Shown here in pieces: positions 8,756 to 16,962 of a stretch of 64,000 nucleotides of DNA. The translations under genes and the position numbers were made by a program. This stretch comes from an uncultured Lachnospiraceae bacterium. GTDB taxonomy: Bacteria; Bacillota; Clostridia; Lachnospirales; Lachnospiraceae. The stretch lies in the NCBI GenBank assembly GCA_910579495.1, contig CAJTVD010000001.1, forward strand, positions 161,968-225,967, in the 5' to 3' direction. Below the pieces are notes generated by a model, which did no database searches, was not told the origin of the DNA, and saw nothing but the letters and a program-made list of their open reading frames with translations. Numbering within the stretch: the stretch's first letter is position 1; each line of letters begins with the position of its first letter.

Positions 8756-9517
8756 ATGAAACGCCAAAGGCACAAACATAAAGAATCCTTTTCCATACTT
8801 CTGATTTCTAATACAGGCCGCACCGGCAGGCAGTTCCATTTTTCCCTTTTGGCTTTCCGCCTGTTCCTGGCGGCACTGCTTTTGTCCTGTATCGCCTTCG
8901 GGTGGCTTGCCTGGGAGTTTTCCAACCTCCGCCGTGAGCACAAGGATCTGTCTGGCCAGCTTGCCAGCGCCCTAGGCCAGGTCCAGAAATTAGAAGATGA
9001 ATACACTGCCCTGGACAATGAAAAACAATCCCTGGCATCGGAAAACCAGGCCCTTCAGGAGGCTATCCGTACCAGTGCCCAGGCAGCCCAGGAAAAGGAA
9101 GCAGAAGAAGCCGCCAGGGAGAAGGAAGCAGAAACGCCCCCACAGGACCCTTCCTTTCCCAGCCGTTACCCCTCCACTGATACAGGGATGCTGATATCCC
9201 CTTACTCGGAGGAGCAGCCTTATTTATCCCTGAACACCCATGCACAGGGAAAAATCATAGCGGCAGGGGACGGCGTGGTTGCATCGGTTACTTCTGATGG
9301 CACTTACCCTGTTATCATTGAGTTGGAACACGGGAATGGCTACCGGACGCGTTATATGTGCCGCCAGGAGGCCCATCCTGGTTTTGAGGAAGGGGCACAG
9401 GTAAAAGGGGGCGATACCCTTCTGGACGTCACCATTGACAACACGCAGTTGGATTATCAGGTTTTTTTAGACGGAACACCCATTGACCCGCTGATAGTCT
9501 TAGATGCGAAAGGATAA
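8756..9517 (+). CDS. Membrane-anchored LytM/M23-like protein, degenerate peptidase
   Basis: The 253-residue protein has a basic cytoplasmic start, one membrane helix at about 27-52, a coiled coil at about 53-110, a Pro/Glu-rich linker, and a C-terminal domain shaped like M23/LytM (GKIIAAGDGVVASV, LEHGNGYRTRYM, GAQVKGGDTLLDV, DGTPIDPL). The zinc-binding His-x-His of active M23 enzymes, normally just before the final segment, is replaced by LDYQVFL. It is therefore probably a non-catalytic scaffold, as in SpoIIQ-type proteins. ATG 8756 follows GAAGGGAG. It is followed after 14 bases by a bactofilin gene, a pairing known for M23 proteins and bactofilins, so a joint role in cell shape or envelope assembly is likely. 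Confidence 0.8.
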   Translation: MKRQRHKHKESFSILLISNTGRTGRQFHFSLLAFRLFLAALLLSCIAFGWLAWEFSNLRREHKDLSGQLASALGQVQKLEDEYTALDNEKQSLASENQALQEAIRTSAQAAQEKEAEEAAREKEAETPPQDPSFPSRYPSTDTGMLISPYSEEQPYLSLNTHAQGKIIAAGDGVVASVTSDGTYPVIIELEHGNGYRTRYMCRQEAHPGFEEGAQVKGGDTLLDVTIDNTQLDYQVFLDGTPIDPLIVLDAKG

Positions 9518-9531
9518 AGGAGGATTTATTA

Positions 9532-9993
9532 ATGTTAGGAAAAAGTAAACCTGCCGGCGGGGCGGAATCACGCACCAGAGTCGGCACACTGATTGGTGAA
9601 GGAGCTGTTTTTAACGGCGATTTGTCCGCACCGGAGGCTGTACGGGTAGATGGTACTGTAAACGGAAACTTTGCCTGCCAAAAGGAGCTGATCATAGGCC
9701 CCACAGGACAGATTAATGGGAATATTTCCGCCCAGAACGTAGTGATCTCCGGATCGGTGGAGGGCGATGTGGCGGTCAGCGCCAAGCTGGAAATTCTCTC
9801 TACAGGCAAGCTGAAGGGGAATATCACCGCCAAATCCCTTGTAGTTGATGAAAATGCATGTTTTGACGGAAGATGTACAATGGATTCCGGCCAATCGTCC
9901 GGTTCCTCTTTCCAGTCTGACGATTCCGGGGAAACATATGATTCCTCTGCTAAAACATACGGTTCCAAGGATGTGGCTAACCCTGGCGCGTAA
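9532..9993 (+). CDS. Bactofilin-family cytoskeletal protein
   Basis: A 153-residue protein with a central beta-helix-like DUF583/bactofilin domain at about 15-110. It has regularly spaced Gly and small residues and the motifs TLIGEGAVFNGDL and VRVDGTVNGNFA. Flanking tails are disordered, with a Ser/Gly/Asp-rich C-terminus. Bactofilins polymerise without nucleotide and recruit cell-wall enzymes. The AAAGGAGG ribosome site and tight spacing to the LytM-like gene support an operon, which ends at the strong terminator 10009-10043. Confidence 0.88.
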   Translation: MLGKSKPAGGAESRTRVGTLIGEGAVFNGDLSAPEAVRVDGTVNGNFACQKELIIGPTGQINGNISAQNVVISGSVEGDVAVSAKLEILSTGKLKGNITAKSLVVDENACFDGRCTMDSGQSSGSSFQSDDSGETYDSSAKTYGSKDVANPGA

Positions 9994-10008
9994 GCCAGGT
10001 TTGGTTTG

Positions 10009-10043
10009 TACCATGGGTTTTTACAGCCCATGGTATTTTTTTT
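10009..10043 (+). terminator. Intrinsic terminator after bactofilin gene
   Basis: A 9-bp stem TACCATGGG (10009-10017) and CCCATGGTA (10027-10035) is followed by eight T. Its 3' half overlaps the last codons of the oppositely oriented hydrolase gene. Confidence 0.85.
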
Positions 10044-11169
10044 GCTTAAACTGGCCAAAAAGGATGGGATTTCCTGCCTTAACGCTCTCTAACAAGATTT
10101 CAAAAAGAGAATGGGTAATTTTGTGGATCGCTTTCCTGGTGGTATCGTCCAACCCCTTTGCTGCCTGGATAATATTTTGCAGGCACTTTTTCCAGTCTGC
10201 ACCGAACTCAAATACATTGGAAGCCTCTGACGCAGAGACTACCTCATATAACGTGTCTATAAAAACATGGATTTCTTCCTCGCTTAAGGACAGTATCCAC
10301 TCGTTTAAGGCAGCGTCCCGCCTGACTTTGGCTTCCGCCATGTTCTTTGCCCGGACCAGGGAGCCCTCCTCTATCTTCCAGCTATAGGTATTGTGCTGGA
10401 AAAGCCCCATTCCCCAGCTCTCCACGATTTCATATTCACTGTTGTCTTCCAAAATCATGCCTACCAGGGAAGAACGGGGAATGAATTTCGCCACCCGCCC
10501 TTGAATTGCCTGGAAATTTCCCGCCTCCCGGATCTCCGGGCGGAACCCCGGGCCATCATTATTGAAAATCTTACGTATCCTTTCCCTGGTATCCTCCCGG
10601 CAGTTCATGGCAGCATAGACAGCCAGGTTCCCTCCCTTAGAATGCCCGCCTGCAAAAAAATCCTGGCCGATACGCCCGGAAACCCTGTCCATATAGGCCA
10701 CAGCAAGGCACTGTCCCTGGAGGGGCTTTGAAAAGGCAAGGTTTAAATCCTCTTTCCATCCTACAATCGTGGCGTCGGTCCCCCGATAAGCGAGATATAT
10801 CCCCTCCTGCCCGAAACCGTTGTCCCAGAAATAAGCCATCGCCGAAAACTGGGTTTCCTCCTCCTGGTCAATGATATTTTCATAGTAATTCATTTTCAGG
10901 GAAGCAAACCTGTCTGACCGGGCCACGGCAGTAAACAGCTCCTTATTGTTTTCCCGGTACCAGTAATCATCCAGGATTTTCTCCCAGCCCTGGCAGGCAA
11001 AAATACCCCGCAGGCTCACCGGGCCCTTGTTTTCTTCCAGCCCCGGCACAAATTCCTCATAGTTAAAATAAACAAGCTGGCACAGGACCAGTGAGTCCGC
11101 CTCCCCAAAAGGCTTTTCCTGAAAGCTGTATTTTCCCCAGTTTTTCACATAATCAATAATATTTTCCAT
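10021..11169 (-). CDS. DUF2974 / Mbeg1-like alpha/beta-hydrolase family protein
   Basis: This 382-residue protein carries the nucleophile-elbow motif GGHSKGGNLA at about 168-178, a GxSxG serine. Upstream is IYLAYRGTDATIVGWKEDLN, the lipase-class-3-like strand and oxyanion region. This matches the DUF2974 family, common in Firmicutes and of unknown substrate. No signal peptide is visible, so it is probably cytosolic. ATG 11169 was chosen; TTG at 11172 is an alternative, better spaced from GAGGAG. The gene follows the DUF3810 gene by about 38 bases. The last codons double as part of the terminator of the convergent bactofilin operon. Confidence 0.78.
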   Translation of the reverse strand: MENIIDYVKNWGKYSFQEKPFGEADSLVLCQLVYFNYEEFVPGLEENKGPVSLRGIFACQGWEKILDDYWYRENNKELFTAVARSDRFASLKMNYYENIIDQEEETQFSAMAYFWDNGFGQEGIYLAYRGTDATIVGWKEDLNLAFSKPLQGQCLAVAYMDRVSGRIGQDFFAGGHSKGGNLAVYAAMNCREDTRERIRKIFNNDGPGFRPEIREAGNFQAIQGRVAKFIPRSSLVGMILEDNSEYEIVESWGMGLFQHNTYSWKIEEGSLVRAKNMAEAKVRRDAALNEWILSLSEEEIHVFIDTLYEVVSASEASNVFEFGADWKKCLQNIIQAAKGLDDTTRKAIHKITHSLFEILLESVKAGNPILFGQFKQKKYHGL

Positions 11170-11207
11170 CAAAACCTGTCTCCTCTTCCTGTGGTTCCCT
11201 GGCAGTT

Positions 11208-12350
11208 TTAGTATAATTTCCCATCATAATACCGCAGAAGCAGATTTACCACCCGGCTGTAGCTGACAGTGCCGTCTGATACCCCGTTTAAGGTAAGGGT
11301 GGTATCCAAAAAGGTATCCGCCGCCTGCTTTACCGTTTCTGTGGGCAGTACCGCCGTTTTCTCTACCCGCTCCCAGGCTTCCTGGGTAAGGAACCTGGTA
11401 TCCCCAAACACCTGGGCGCTGATCTGGGGATGGGTTAGGTAAACTTCCGCATTTTCCCCTATGGCATTATAGAAATCCCGTTCCAGGTAGCCAATCACGC
11501 TTAAGTACGCGCTATAGCGGAACAGGGGATCCGGGGAATCCACACAGGCCAGGTAACCGATAAAGTTGGCCTCATCCTCCAGGATAAACCCCTTTAAATG
11601 GGACAGCTCATGGCACATGGTAACAGGCATATTGGTAATATACATCTTTCTGTTATAATTAGCTTCCATGGAAAAGGGGAAATAATAGCCCATAATATAC
11701 TGCTGGCTGTAAAAGCCGGACAGCGCCAGCCCTTTGGGCCTGGGGTAATATCCATTAAGGCCGGGAAATTCCTCTGCCAGCCGGCCCATCTGCCTGCGTG
11801 CCTCTTCCTCCATATCCAGCTCATAAACCAGGTAGCCATTCCCGTCCCGGGAAAAAACAGGGGCCAGGGCATTTGCCTGTTCCACCACAAAATCCCTCAG
11901 GGCTATGATTTCTGCCGCACCATATTCCCTTTCCGCCCCATCTCCTATCCGGAACCTTTCCGTAATAGGGGAAACCTGATAAAGCAGGAAGCAGTTCAGC
12001 GTCATTACCACACATACAATCCCAAAAACCCAGTAGAAAAACAGGGCATAGCGCCCAAATGCCTTTTGGAACCCCTCCGGCAGCCTTTGCCTCCCGGCCA
12101 GGAAAACAATTCCTCCCACTACCAATAAAATAACCAGGAGCGCCCCTGCGTAAAGCATCCATTCCCCCACAGAAAAAGGGAAAAGCCCGGTGAACCGCCC
12201 ATAGGTTTCCACCCATAAAGGAAAGATCCAGGTTACATAAAAATCGCAGAAACCACGCCATGCCCTGCCTGCAATATTTAACAGTGCTGCAAACACAATA
12301 AGGCCGCCTGGTATGATAAGTCTCCATTTTTTCAATATGCTATCTCCCAT
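11208..12350 (-). CDS. DUF3810-family membrane protein with HExxH motif
   Basis: The 380-residue protein has three membrane helices in its first 130 residues (about 10-30, 55-85, 100-125). A large soluble domain follows with MCHELSHLKGF, an HExxH zinc-peptidase motif. ILEDEANFIGYLA follows about 12 residues on and could give the third ligand Glu. The family is annotated only as DUF3810; peptidase activity is inference from the motif. It is read first in a two-gene unit with the GHSKGG hydrolase. No good promoter or ribosome site was recognised upstream. Confidence 0.72.
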   Translation of the reverse strand: MGDSILKKWRLIIPGGLIVFAALLNIAGRAWRGFCDFYVTWIFPLWVETYGRFTGLFPFSVGEWMLYAGALLVILLVVGGIVFLAGRQRLPEGFQKAFGRYALFFYWVFGIVCVVMTLNCFLLYQVSPITERFRIGDGAEREYGAAEIIALRDFVVEQANALAPVFSRDGNGYLVYELDMEEEARRQMGRLAEEFPGLNGYYPRPKGLALSGFYSQQYIMGYYFPFSMEANYNRKMYITNMPVTMCHELSHLKGFILEDEANFIGYLACVDSPDPLFRYSAYLSVIGYLERDFYNAIGENAEVYLTHPQISAQVFGDTRFLTQEAWERVEKTAVLPTETVKQAADTFLDTTLTLNGVSDGTVSYSRVVNLLLRYYDGKLY

Positions 12351-12433
12351 TTTTAGACGTCCGCTACAAAATTACTCATATCTCTTCCCCAAGCCTACTA
12401 TATTAATAATAAGATAACCTGGGCAGGAAAAAT

Positions 12434-13750
12434 ATGCAGCCAGTATTTACATTTATCCAATCCACCAATCAGTTTCTGTGGAGCGGCCCCCTTTTATTCC
12501 TTCTGATGGGAACCCATTTATATTTTACCATGAAATTAGACTTTCCGCAGAAAAATATTTTCAAAGCCATACGCCTGTCCGTAACTCCTTCCAAAAAGGA
12601 GGGCGGGAATAATCTTTCTGTGTTTGCCACCTTATCCACCACCCTGGCGGCTACTTTGGGAACCGGCAATATCATCGGCGTTTCCACTGCTGTAGCCTTA
12701 GGGGGTCCAGGCGCTATTTTCTGGTGCTGGGCCACAGGGATCCTGGGCATGGCCACCGCCTATGCAGAATGCTTCTTAAGCGTCCGCTTCCGCAGCAGGC
12801 GTCCCGACGGCACCTACCAGGGTGGCCCCATGTATGTTTGGGAAAATGGCTTACACCGGCCCTGGGTGGGGAAATTTTACGGTTTTCTTACACTGGCAGC
12901 GGCATTTGGCGTAGGCTGTACCACCCAGTCCAACTCCATCACCCAGACCACTTCCTTAAGCTTCGGCCTAAATCCCCATATAGCAGGGCTGGCCGCTGCT
13001 GTTCTGGCAGGGCTTGTAATTGTAGGCGGAATACGCTCCATCGGAAATGTGTGTATGAAAATTGTGCCTTTTCTGGCAGTCCTTTATACCGCTGCCTGCC
13101 TGTTTCTTCTTTTTCTCAACAGGGATGCGCTTCTGCCTGCAATAAAGCTGATTTTGGCCCATGCCCTCTCCCCACGGGCAGCGGTGGGCGGCGCTGTGGG
13201 CTCTTCCCTGATCGTCACCGCCAGGTACGGCATTGCCAGGGGGCTTTTCACCAATGAGGCTGGCATTGGCACAGCGGCGATTGCTGCGGCGGCCTCCGAA
13301 ACCGACAATCCCGCCCATCAGGCATATGTTTCCATGACTGCGGTGTTCTGGGATACTGTAGTCATGTGCCTGCTCAGCGGGCTGGTAATCGTCACCAACA
13401 CCATCCGCCACCCCTTCTCCGCCCTTAAGGTCAATGAAGCAGGGCTTACAGAAGCCGCTTTTGCCTACCTGCCTTTTGGTGGCAGCGTTTTCCTCTCCCT
13501 TTGCCTTGTGGCCTTTGCCATCACCACTTTGATCGGCTGGTCTTACTTAGGGGAGCAGGCTTACCGTTATATAACCGGAAATAAAGGGATATTTTTTTAT
13601 AAGGTGGCTTATATTGTTATGATTTATATTGGGGCAGTCCTGCCTTTAAATCTGGTATGGGAGTGTACGGACCTGATCAATGCCATGATGGTCCTGCCCA
13701 ATGTGGCAGCGCTGTTTCTTCTGCAAAAGCATTTACGGCACAAATTATAA
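12434..13750 (+). CDS. Sodium:alanine/glycine symporter (AGCS family)
   Basis: Imports small neutral amino acids with sodium. The 438 residues give roughly 10-11 membrane helices. The family signature is clear at about 75-110: TLGTGNIIGVSTAVALGGPG, then FWCWATGILGMA and YAECFLSVRFR. GGPMYVWENGL and NEAGIGTAAIAAAA are further AGCS motifs. The start follows AGGAAAAAT. It is read away from the DUF3810 gene and is followed by the separate promoter of the MATE gene, so it is probably monocistronic. The exact substrate cannot be told from sequence. Confidence 0.93.
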   Translation: MQPVFTFIQSTNQFLWSGPLLFLLMGTHLYFTMKLDFPQKNIFKAIRLSVTPSKKEGGNNLSVFATLSTTLAATLGTGNIIGVSTAVALGGPGAIFWCWATGILGMATAYAECFLSVRFRSRRPDGTYQGGPMYVWENGLHRPWVGKFYGFLTLAAAFGVGCTTQSNSITQTTSLSFGLNPHIAGLAAAVLAGLVIVGGIRSIGNVCMKIVPFLAVLYTAACLFLLFLNRDALLPAIKLILAHALSPRAAVGGAVGSSLIVTARYGIARGLFTNEAGIGTAAIAAAASETDNPAHQAYVSMTAVFWDTVVMCLLSGLVIVTNTIRHPFSALKVNEAGLTEAAFAYLPFGGSVFLSLCLVAFAITTLIGWSYLGEQAYRYITGNKGIFFYKVAYIVMIYIGAVLPLNLVWECTDLINAMMVLPNVAALFLLQKHLRHKL

Positions 13751-13812
13751 GTATACCCATGCGGGGGAGTTTCCGCTGCCAAAGATACCTTTTCATAGCC
13801 GGTCTTTTGGTG

Positions 13813-13841
13813 TTGCATATTTTCCTTTTGGCCTGTATAAT
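13813..13841 (+). promoter_or_regulatory. Sigma-A promoter of MATE exporter gene
   Basis: TTGCAT (13813-13818), 17-base spacer, TATAAT (13836-13841). Transcription would begin near 13848, about 24 bases before the ATG, with GGAGG between. Confidence 0.75.
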
Positions 13842-13871
13842 ACTGATTTATGATTTGCCAGGAGGTTATCA

Positions 13872-15155
13872 ATGGGGAAAAAATATATGGGATACATTCT
13901 CCCATCCATGCTTTCATTTGTGCTCACAGGTGTTTATTCAATTATTGATGGAATTTTCGTAGGCAGGGCAATGGGCGACCCGGGCCTTGCCGCTATTAAT
14001 ATTGCATGGCCGCTGGTTGCCCTGATCATTTCTATGGGGACAGGGATCGGTATGGGTGCCGCTGTGATAGTTTCCTTAAACAAGGGAGCCGGGGAAGAAA
14101 AAAAAGCCCTGGAAGCGGAGGGCAACGCCTTTCTCCTTCTTTGGGGAGGCTCTCTTATACTGACTTTACTTCTCTTTGCCCTGGGTACTCCGCTGCTGGG
14201 GCTGCTGGGGGCAAAGGGAGAGCTTCTCCCTCTTGCGTCCACATATTTAAGGTACATTCTTCTGGGAGGCATTGTACAGGTTTTCGCTTCCGGCATGGTT
14301 CCCCTGATGCGCAACCGGGGGGCTTCCTTCTATTCCATGTGCGCCATGGCAACAGGGTGTATCGCCAATATTCTGCTGGATTATTATCTGGTGATCGTCC
14401 TGCGGCTGGAGCTTATGGGGGCAGCCCTGGCAACAGTGCTGGGACAGGTCCTCACCCTGATTTTTTGTATCGCCTTTTATATAAGGAAGAAAAACCGCCT
14501 TCCCCTGTCCAGTTTCAGCCCTAACAGGAAAGCGGCGGTTTCTATTTTGCGGGTGGCTGCCTCCCCCTTTGGGCTCACTTACCTGCCCTCTGTTACCATT
14601 ATCTTTATGAACCTGCAGGCGTTAAAGTATGGCGGGGAAGAGGCAGTGAGTGCCTACGCGGTGCTGGCCTACATTGTTTCCTTTATGGAGCTTTTAGTTC
14701 AGGGCATCGGGGACGGAAGCCAGCCCCTGCTCTCCTTAAGCCAGGGGGGCGGGGATAAGAAAACCCTGAAAACCTATGCCAGATGGACTTTCACCCTTGG
14801 GATTTCCTTTGGAATCGCAGGCGCTTTGCTCTTTTTCCTTTTAAGGGACTTTGTCCCGGTTATTTACGGGACTTCCCCCCAGGCAGCGGCATACATTGTG
14901 TATGCCACCCCGGCTTTTTCCCTGGTAATGGCTCTCTATGGCCTGACCAAGCCAGCAGTTTCTTATTTATATGCAACCCACAAGGTATTTCTCTCCAGCC
15001 TTCTGGTCTATGGGGAAATTCTTCTGACCCTGGCTTTTATTTTTGCGCTTCCCCTTTTTCTGGGGCTTGACGGGGTATGGTATACCATCCCTGCCGTCCA
15101 GGCAGTCCTTGGCGCGTGCAGCCTGTGTTTCCTGAAAAGGGCAGGCTTATCGTAA
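13872..15155 (+). CDS. MATE-family multidrug/sodium antiporter
   Basis: A 427-residue, 12-helix membrane protein. Typical MATE features are SIIDGIFVGRAMGDPGLAAINIAWP in the first repeat and MVPLMRNRGASFYSMCAMATGCIANILLDYYLV at mid-protein. Members exchange cations for drugs or metabolites. The start follows CCAGGAGGTTATCA. It has its own promoter and ends at a symmetric terminator shared with the convergent glucosidase gene. Substrate unknown. Confidence 0.92.
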   Translation: MGKKYMGYILPSMLSFVLTGVYSIIDGIFVGRAMGDPGLAAINIAWPLVALIISMGTGIGMGAAVIVSLNKGAGEEKKALEAEGNAFLLLWGGSLILTLLLFALGTPLLGLLGAKGELLPLASTYLRYILLGGIVQVFASGMVPLMRNRGASFYSMCAMATGCIANILLDYYLVIVLRLELMGAALATVLGQVLTLIFCIAFYIRKKNRLPLSSFSPNRKAAVSILRVAASPFGLTYLPSVTIIFMNLQALKYGGEEAVSAYAVLAYIVSFMELLVQGIGDGSQPLLSLSQGGGDKKTLKTYARWTFTLGISFGIAGALLFFLLRDFVPVIYGTSPQAAAYIVYATPAFSLVMALYGLTKPAVSYLYATHKVFLSSLLVYGEILLTLAFIFALPLFLGLDGVWYTIPAVQAVLGACSLCFLKRAGLS

Positions 15156-15157
15156 TT

Positions 15158-15196
15158 AAAGGGAGAATGCCTGTCCGGGCATTCTCCCCATACTTT
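15158..15196. terminator. Bidirectional terminator between MATE and GH13 genes
   Basis: An 11-bp stem GGGAGAATGCC and GGCATTCTCCC (15161-15188) with a loop of about 5 bases lies between two convergent stop codons. T runs on both sides are short (CTTT and TTTAATT). Confidence 0.7.
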
Positions 15197-15211
15197 ACTG
15201 TAAGATATTTT

Positions 15212-16879
15212 TCAGACGCGCTCTAACACCACCGCCTGGTAGGGCTGTAACAGAAGCTGCCCGTCCCGCTGTTTTAAGCGGCCATAATTATTCAGCAGCA
15301 CTTTGCCGTCATAGTGCCCCTTAGTCTGGGCACATTCATTAGCCATATTGGCAAACACCAGCAACTCCTGCCCATCCTTGCTGCGCATGAAGCTCCAAAG
15401 TTGGCCAGAGTCCTCCTCTAAGGGGGTAAAGCTGCCGTAAAGCCAGTTCTTTTTGTAAAGGCAGTCCTTGCGCAGGGCAACCAGCCTGCGGTAAAAGGCA
15501 AGCAGGGAATGGGAATCCTGCTGGGCTTTCTCCACATTCACGTCAGTATAATTGGGGTTGACGGCAAACCAGGGAGTAACCTCCGAAAAGCCACCATTTG
15601 GCCCATCATTCCATTGCATGGGCGTGCGGGCGTTTTCCCGGCAGTTCCGGTTGATCTTATCAAGCGCCTGCTTGGGGCTCATCCCCTGGGCAAGATAGCC
15701 CTGATAACTATTGTGGGTCGCCAGGTCCACATAATCCTCTATTTTCTCCCTGGGAAAACCTGTCATGCCGATTTCCTGCCCCTGATAAAGCATGGGAACA
15801 CCGGAAAGGAAAAAGTACAGCACAGGCAGCATGGACAGGCTGTAAAAATTCTGGTCTTCCTTTGGCAGGTAGCGGTCGGGTATCCGGATCATATCGTGGT
15901 TTTCCAGGTAATTGCAGAAAAATCCTTTGCCCTCCATATTCCTTTGCCTTTCAAAGACACGGTTGCGGACATCCAAAAGCATTTCCCCGTCCCGGTCTCT
16001 CCAGTCGCCGTCAAGACGGCTGTGGAAACAATGGCAAAAATCAAATACTGTACTGTAATATCCGTCCTCCCCTATATAGGCCTCCAGTCTCTCCTCCGGT
16101 ATATCGTCAACCTCCGCCAGCGTAAAGCAGTCATATTTTTCAAAAGTCTTTGTCTTTAATTCCCTGAGATACTCCTCAATGCCCTCCACATTCCGGAAAT
16201 ATTCCATGCCGGAACAAAGCCCGTCTACGCCGTCTGCAGGCAGGTCGCCGCCGGAGAGATCCTTTTTGATATGGGCGATGGCGTCAATGCGGAACCCTCC
16301 AATCCCCATTGCCAGCCAGCCGTTGATCATTTCATAAAGGGCTTCCCGGAGTTTTTCGTTTTCCCAGTTTAAGTCCGGCTGCCCTACGGTGAAAAGGTGC
16401 AGGTAATAATAGTCACTTCCCGCCAGCTTCTCCCAGGCGCTTCCCCCAAAAATGGAACGCCAGTTATTGGGCGGCTGCCCGTCTTTTCCTTTTCTGAATA
16501 TATAGTACTTCCCATATTCCCCCTCCGGGTCTTTACATGCCTCCCGGAACCAGGGATGCTCACTGGAAGTATGGTTGATCACCAGGTCCATGATAATGGT
16601 AATACCACGTTTTTTTGCCTCATCTATCAGCTTCTTTAGATCCTCGTTAGTCCCAAACACAGGGTCTACCTGTGTATAATCGGAAATATCATACCCGTTA
16701 TCCATCATGGGGGAACGGTAAATGGGACAGATCCAGACCATGCTAATGCCAAGGTCTGAAAGATAATCCAGCCTCTGCATGATTCCGGGGATATCCCCTA
16801 TGCCGTCCGAATTCGTGTCCTGAAAACTTTTGGGATAGATCTGATAACCAATCAGATCATGCCACCACTTCTCTTTCAT
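15212..16879 (-). CDS. GH13 alpha-glucosidase (oligo-1,6-glucosidase-like)
   Basis: A 555-residue intracellular glycosidase. The GH13 regions are DLVINHTSSEH (I), GFRIDAIAH with the nucleophile Asp (II), AEVDD with the acid/base Glu (III) and ENHDMIR (IV). The QPDLNW box is typical of the oligo-1,6-glucosidase / sucrose-isomaltose branch. The N-terminus MKEKWWHDLIGYQIYPKSF also fits. ATG 16879 was chosen because AAGGAG precedes it; 54 further in-frame codons upstream look non-family. It is the last gene of the sugar operon, so it probably hydrolyses alpha-1,6 or alpha-1,2 glucosides left after galactose removal. Confidence 0.9.
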   Translation of the reverse strand: MKEKWWHDLIGYQIYPKSFQDTNSDGIGDIPGIMQRLDYLSDLGISMVWICPIYRSPMMDNGYDISDYTQVDPVFGTNEDLKKLIDEAKKRGITIIMDLVINHTSSEHPWFREACKDPEGEYGKYYIFRKGKDGQPPNNWRSIFGGSAWEKLAGSDYYYLHLFTVGQPDLNWENEKLREALYEMINGWLAMGIGGFRIDAIAHIKKDLSGGDLPADGVDGLCSGMEYFRNVEGIEEYLRELKTKTFEKYDCFTLAEVDDIPEERLEAYIGEDGYYSTVFDFCHCFHSRLDGDWRDRDGEMLLDVRNRVFERQRNMEGKGFFCNYLENHDMIRIPDRYLPKEDQNFYSLSMLPVLYFFLSGVPMLYQGQEIGMTGFPREKIEDYVDLATHNSYQGYLAQGMSPKQALDKINRNCRENARTPMQWNDGPNGGFSEVTPWFAVNPNYTDVNVEKAQQDSHSLLAFYRRLVALRKDCLYKKNWLYGSFTPLEEDSGQLWSFMRSKDGQELLVFANMANECAQTKGHYDGKVLLNNYGRLKQRDGQLLLQPYQAVVLERV

Positions 16880-16962
16880 CCCATCACTCCTTATTCCAGT
16901 CCCGCGTCTGCCCTTCCAGAGCCTTTCACCCGCAGTGGGCCCGGGAAGGGCGTCTGCTGTTT

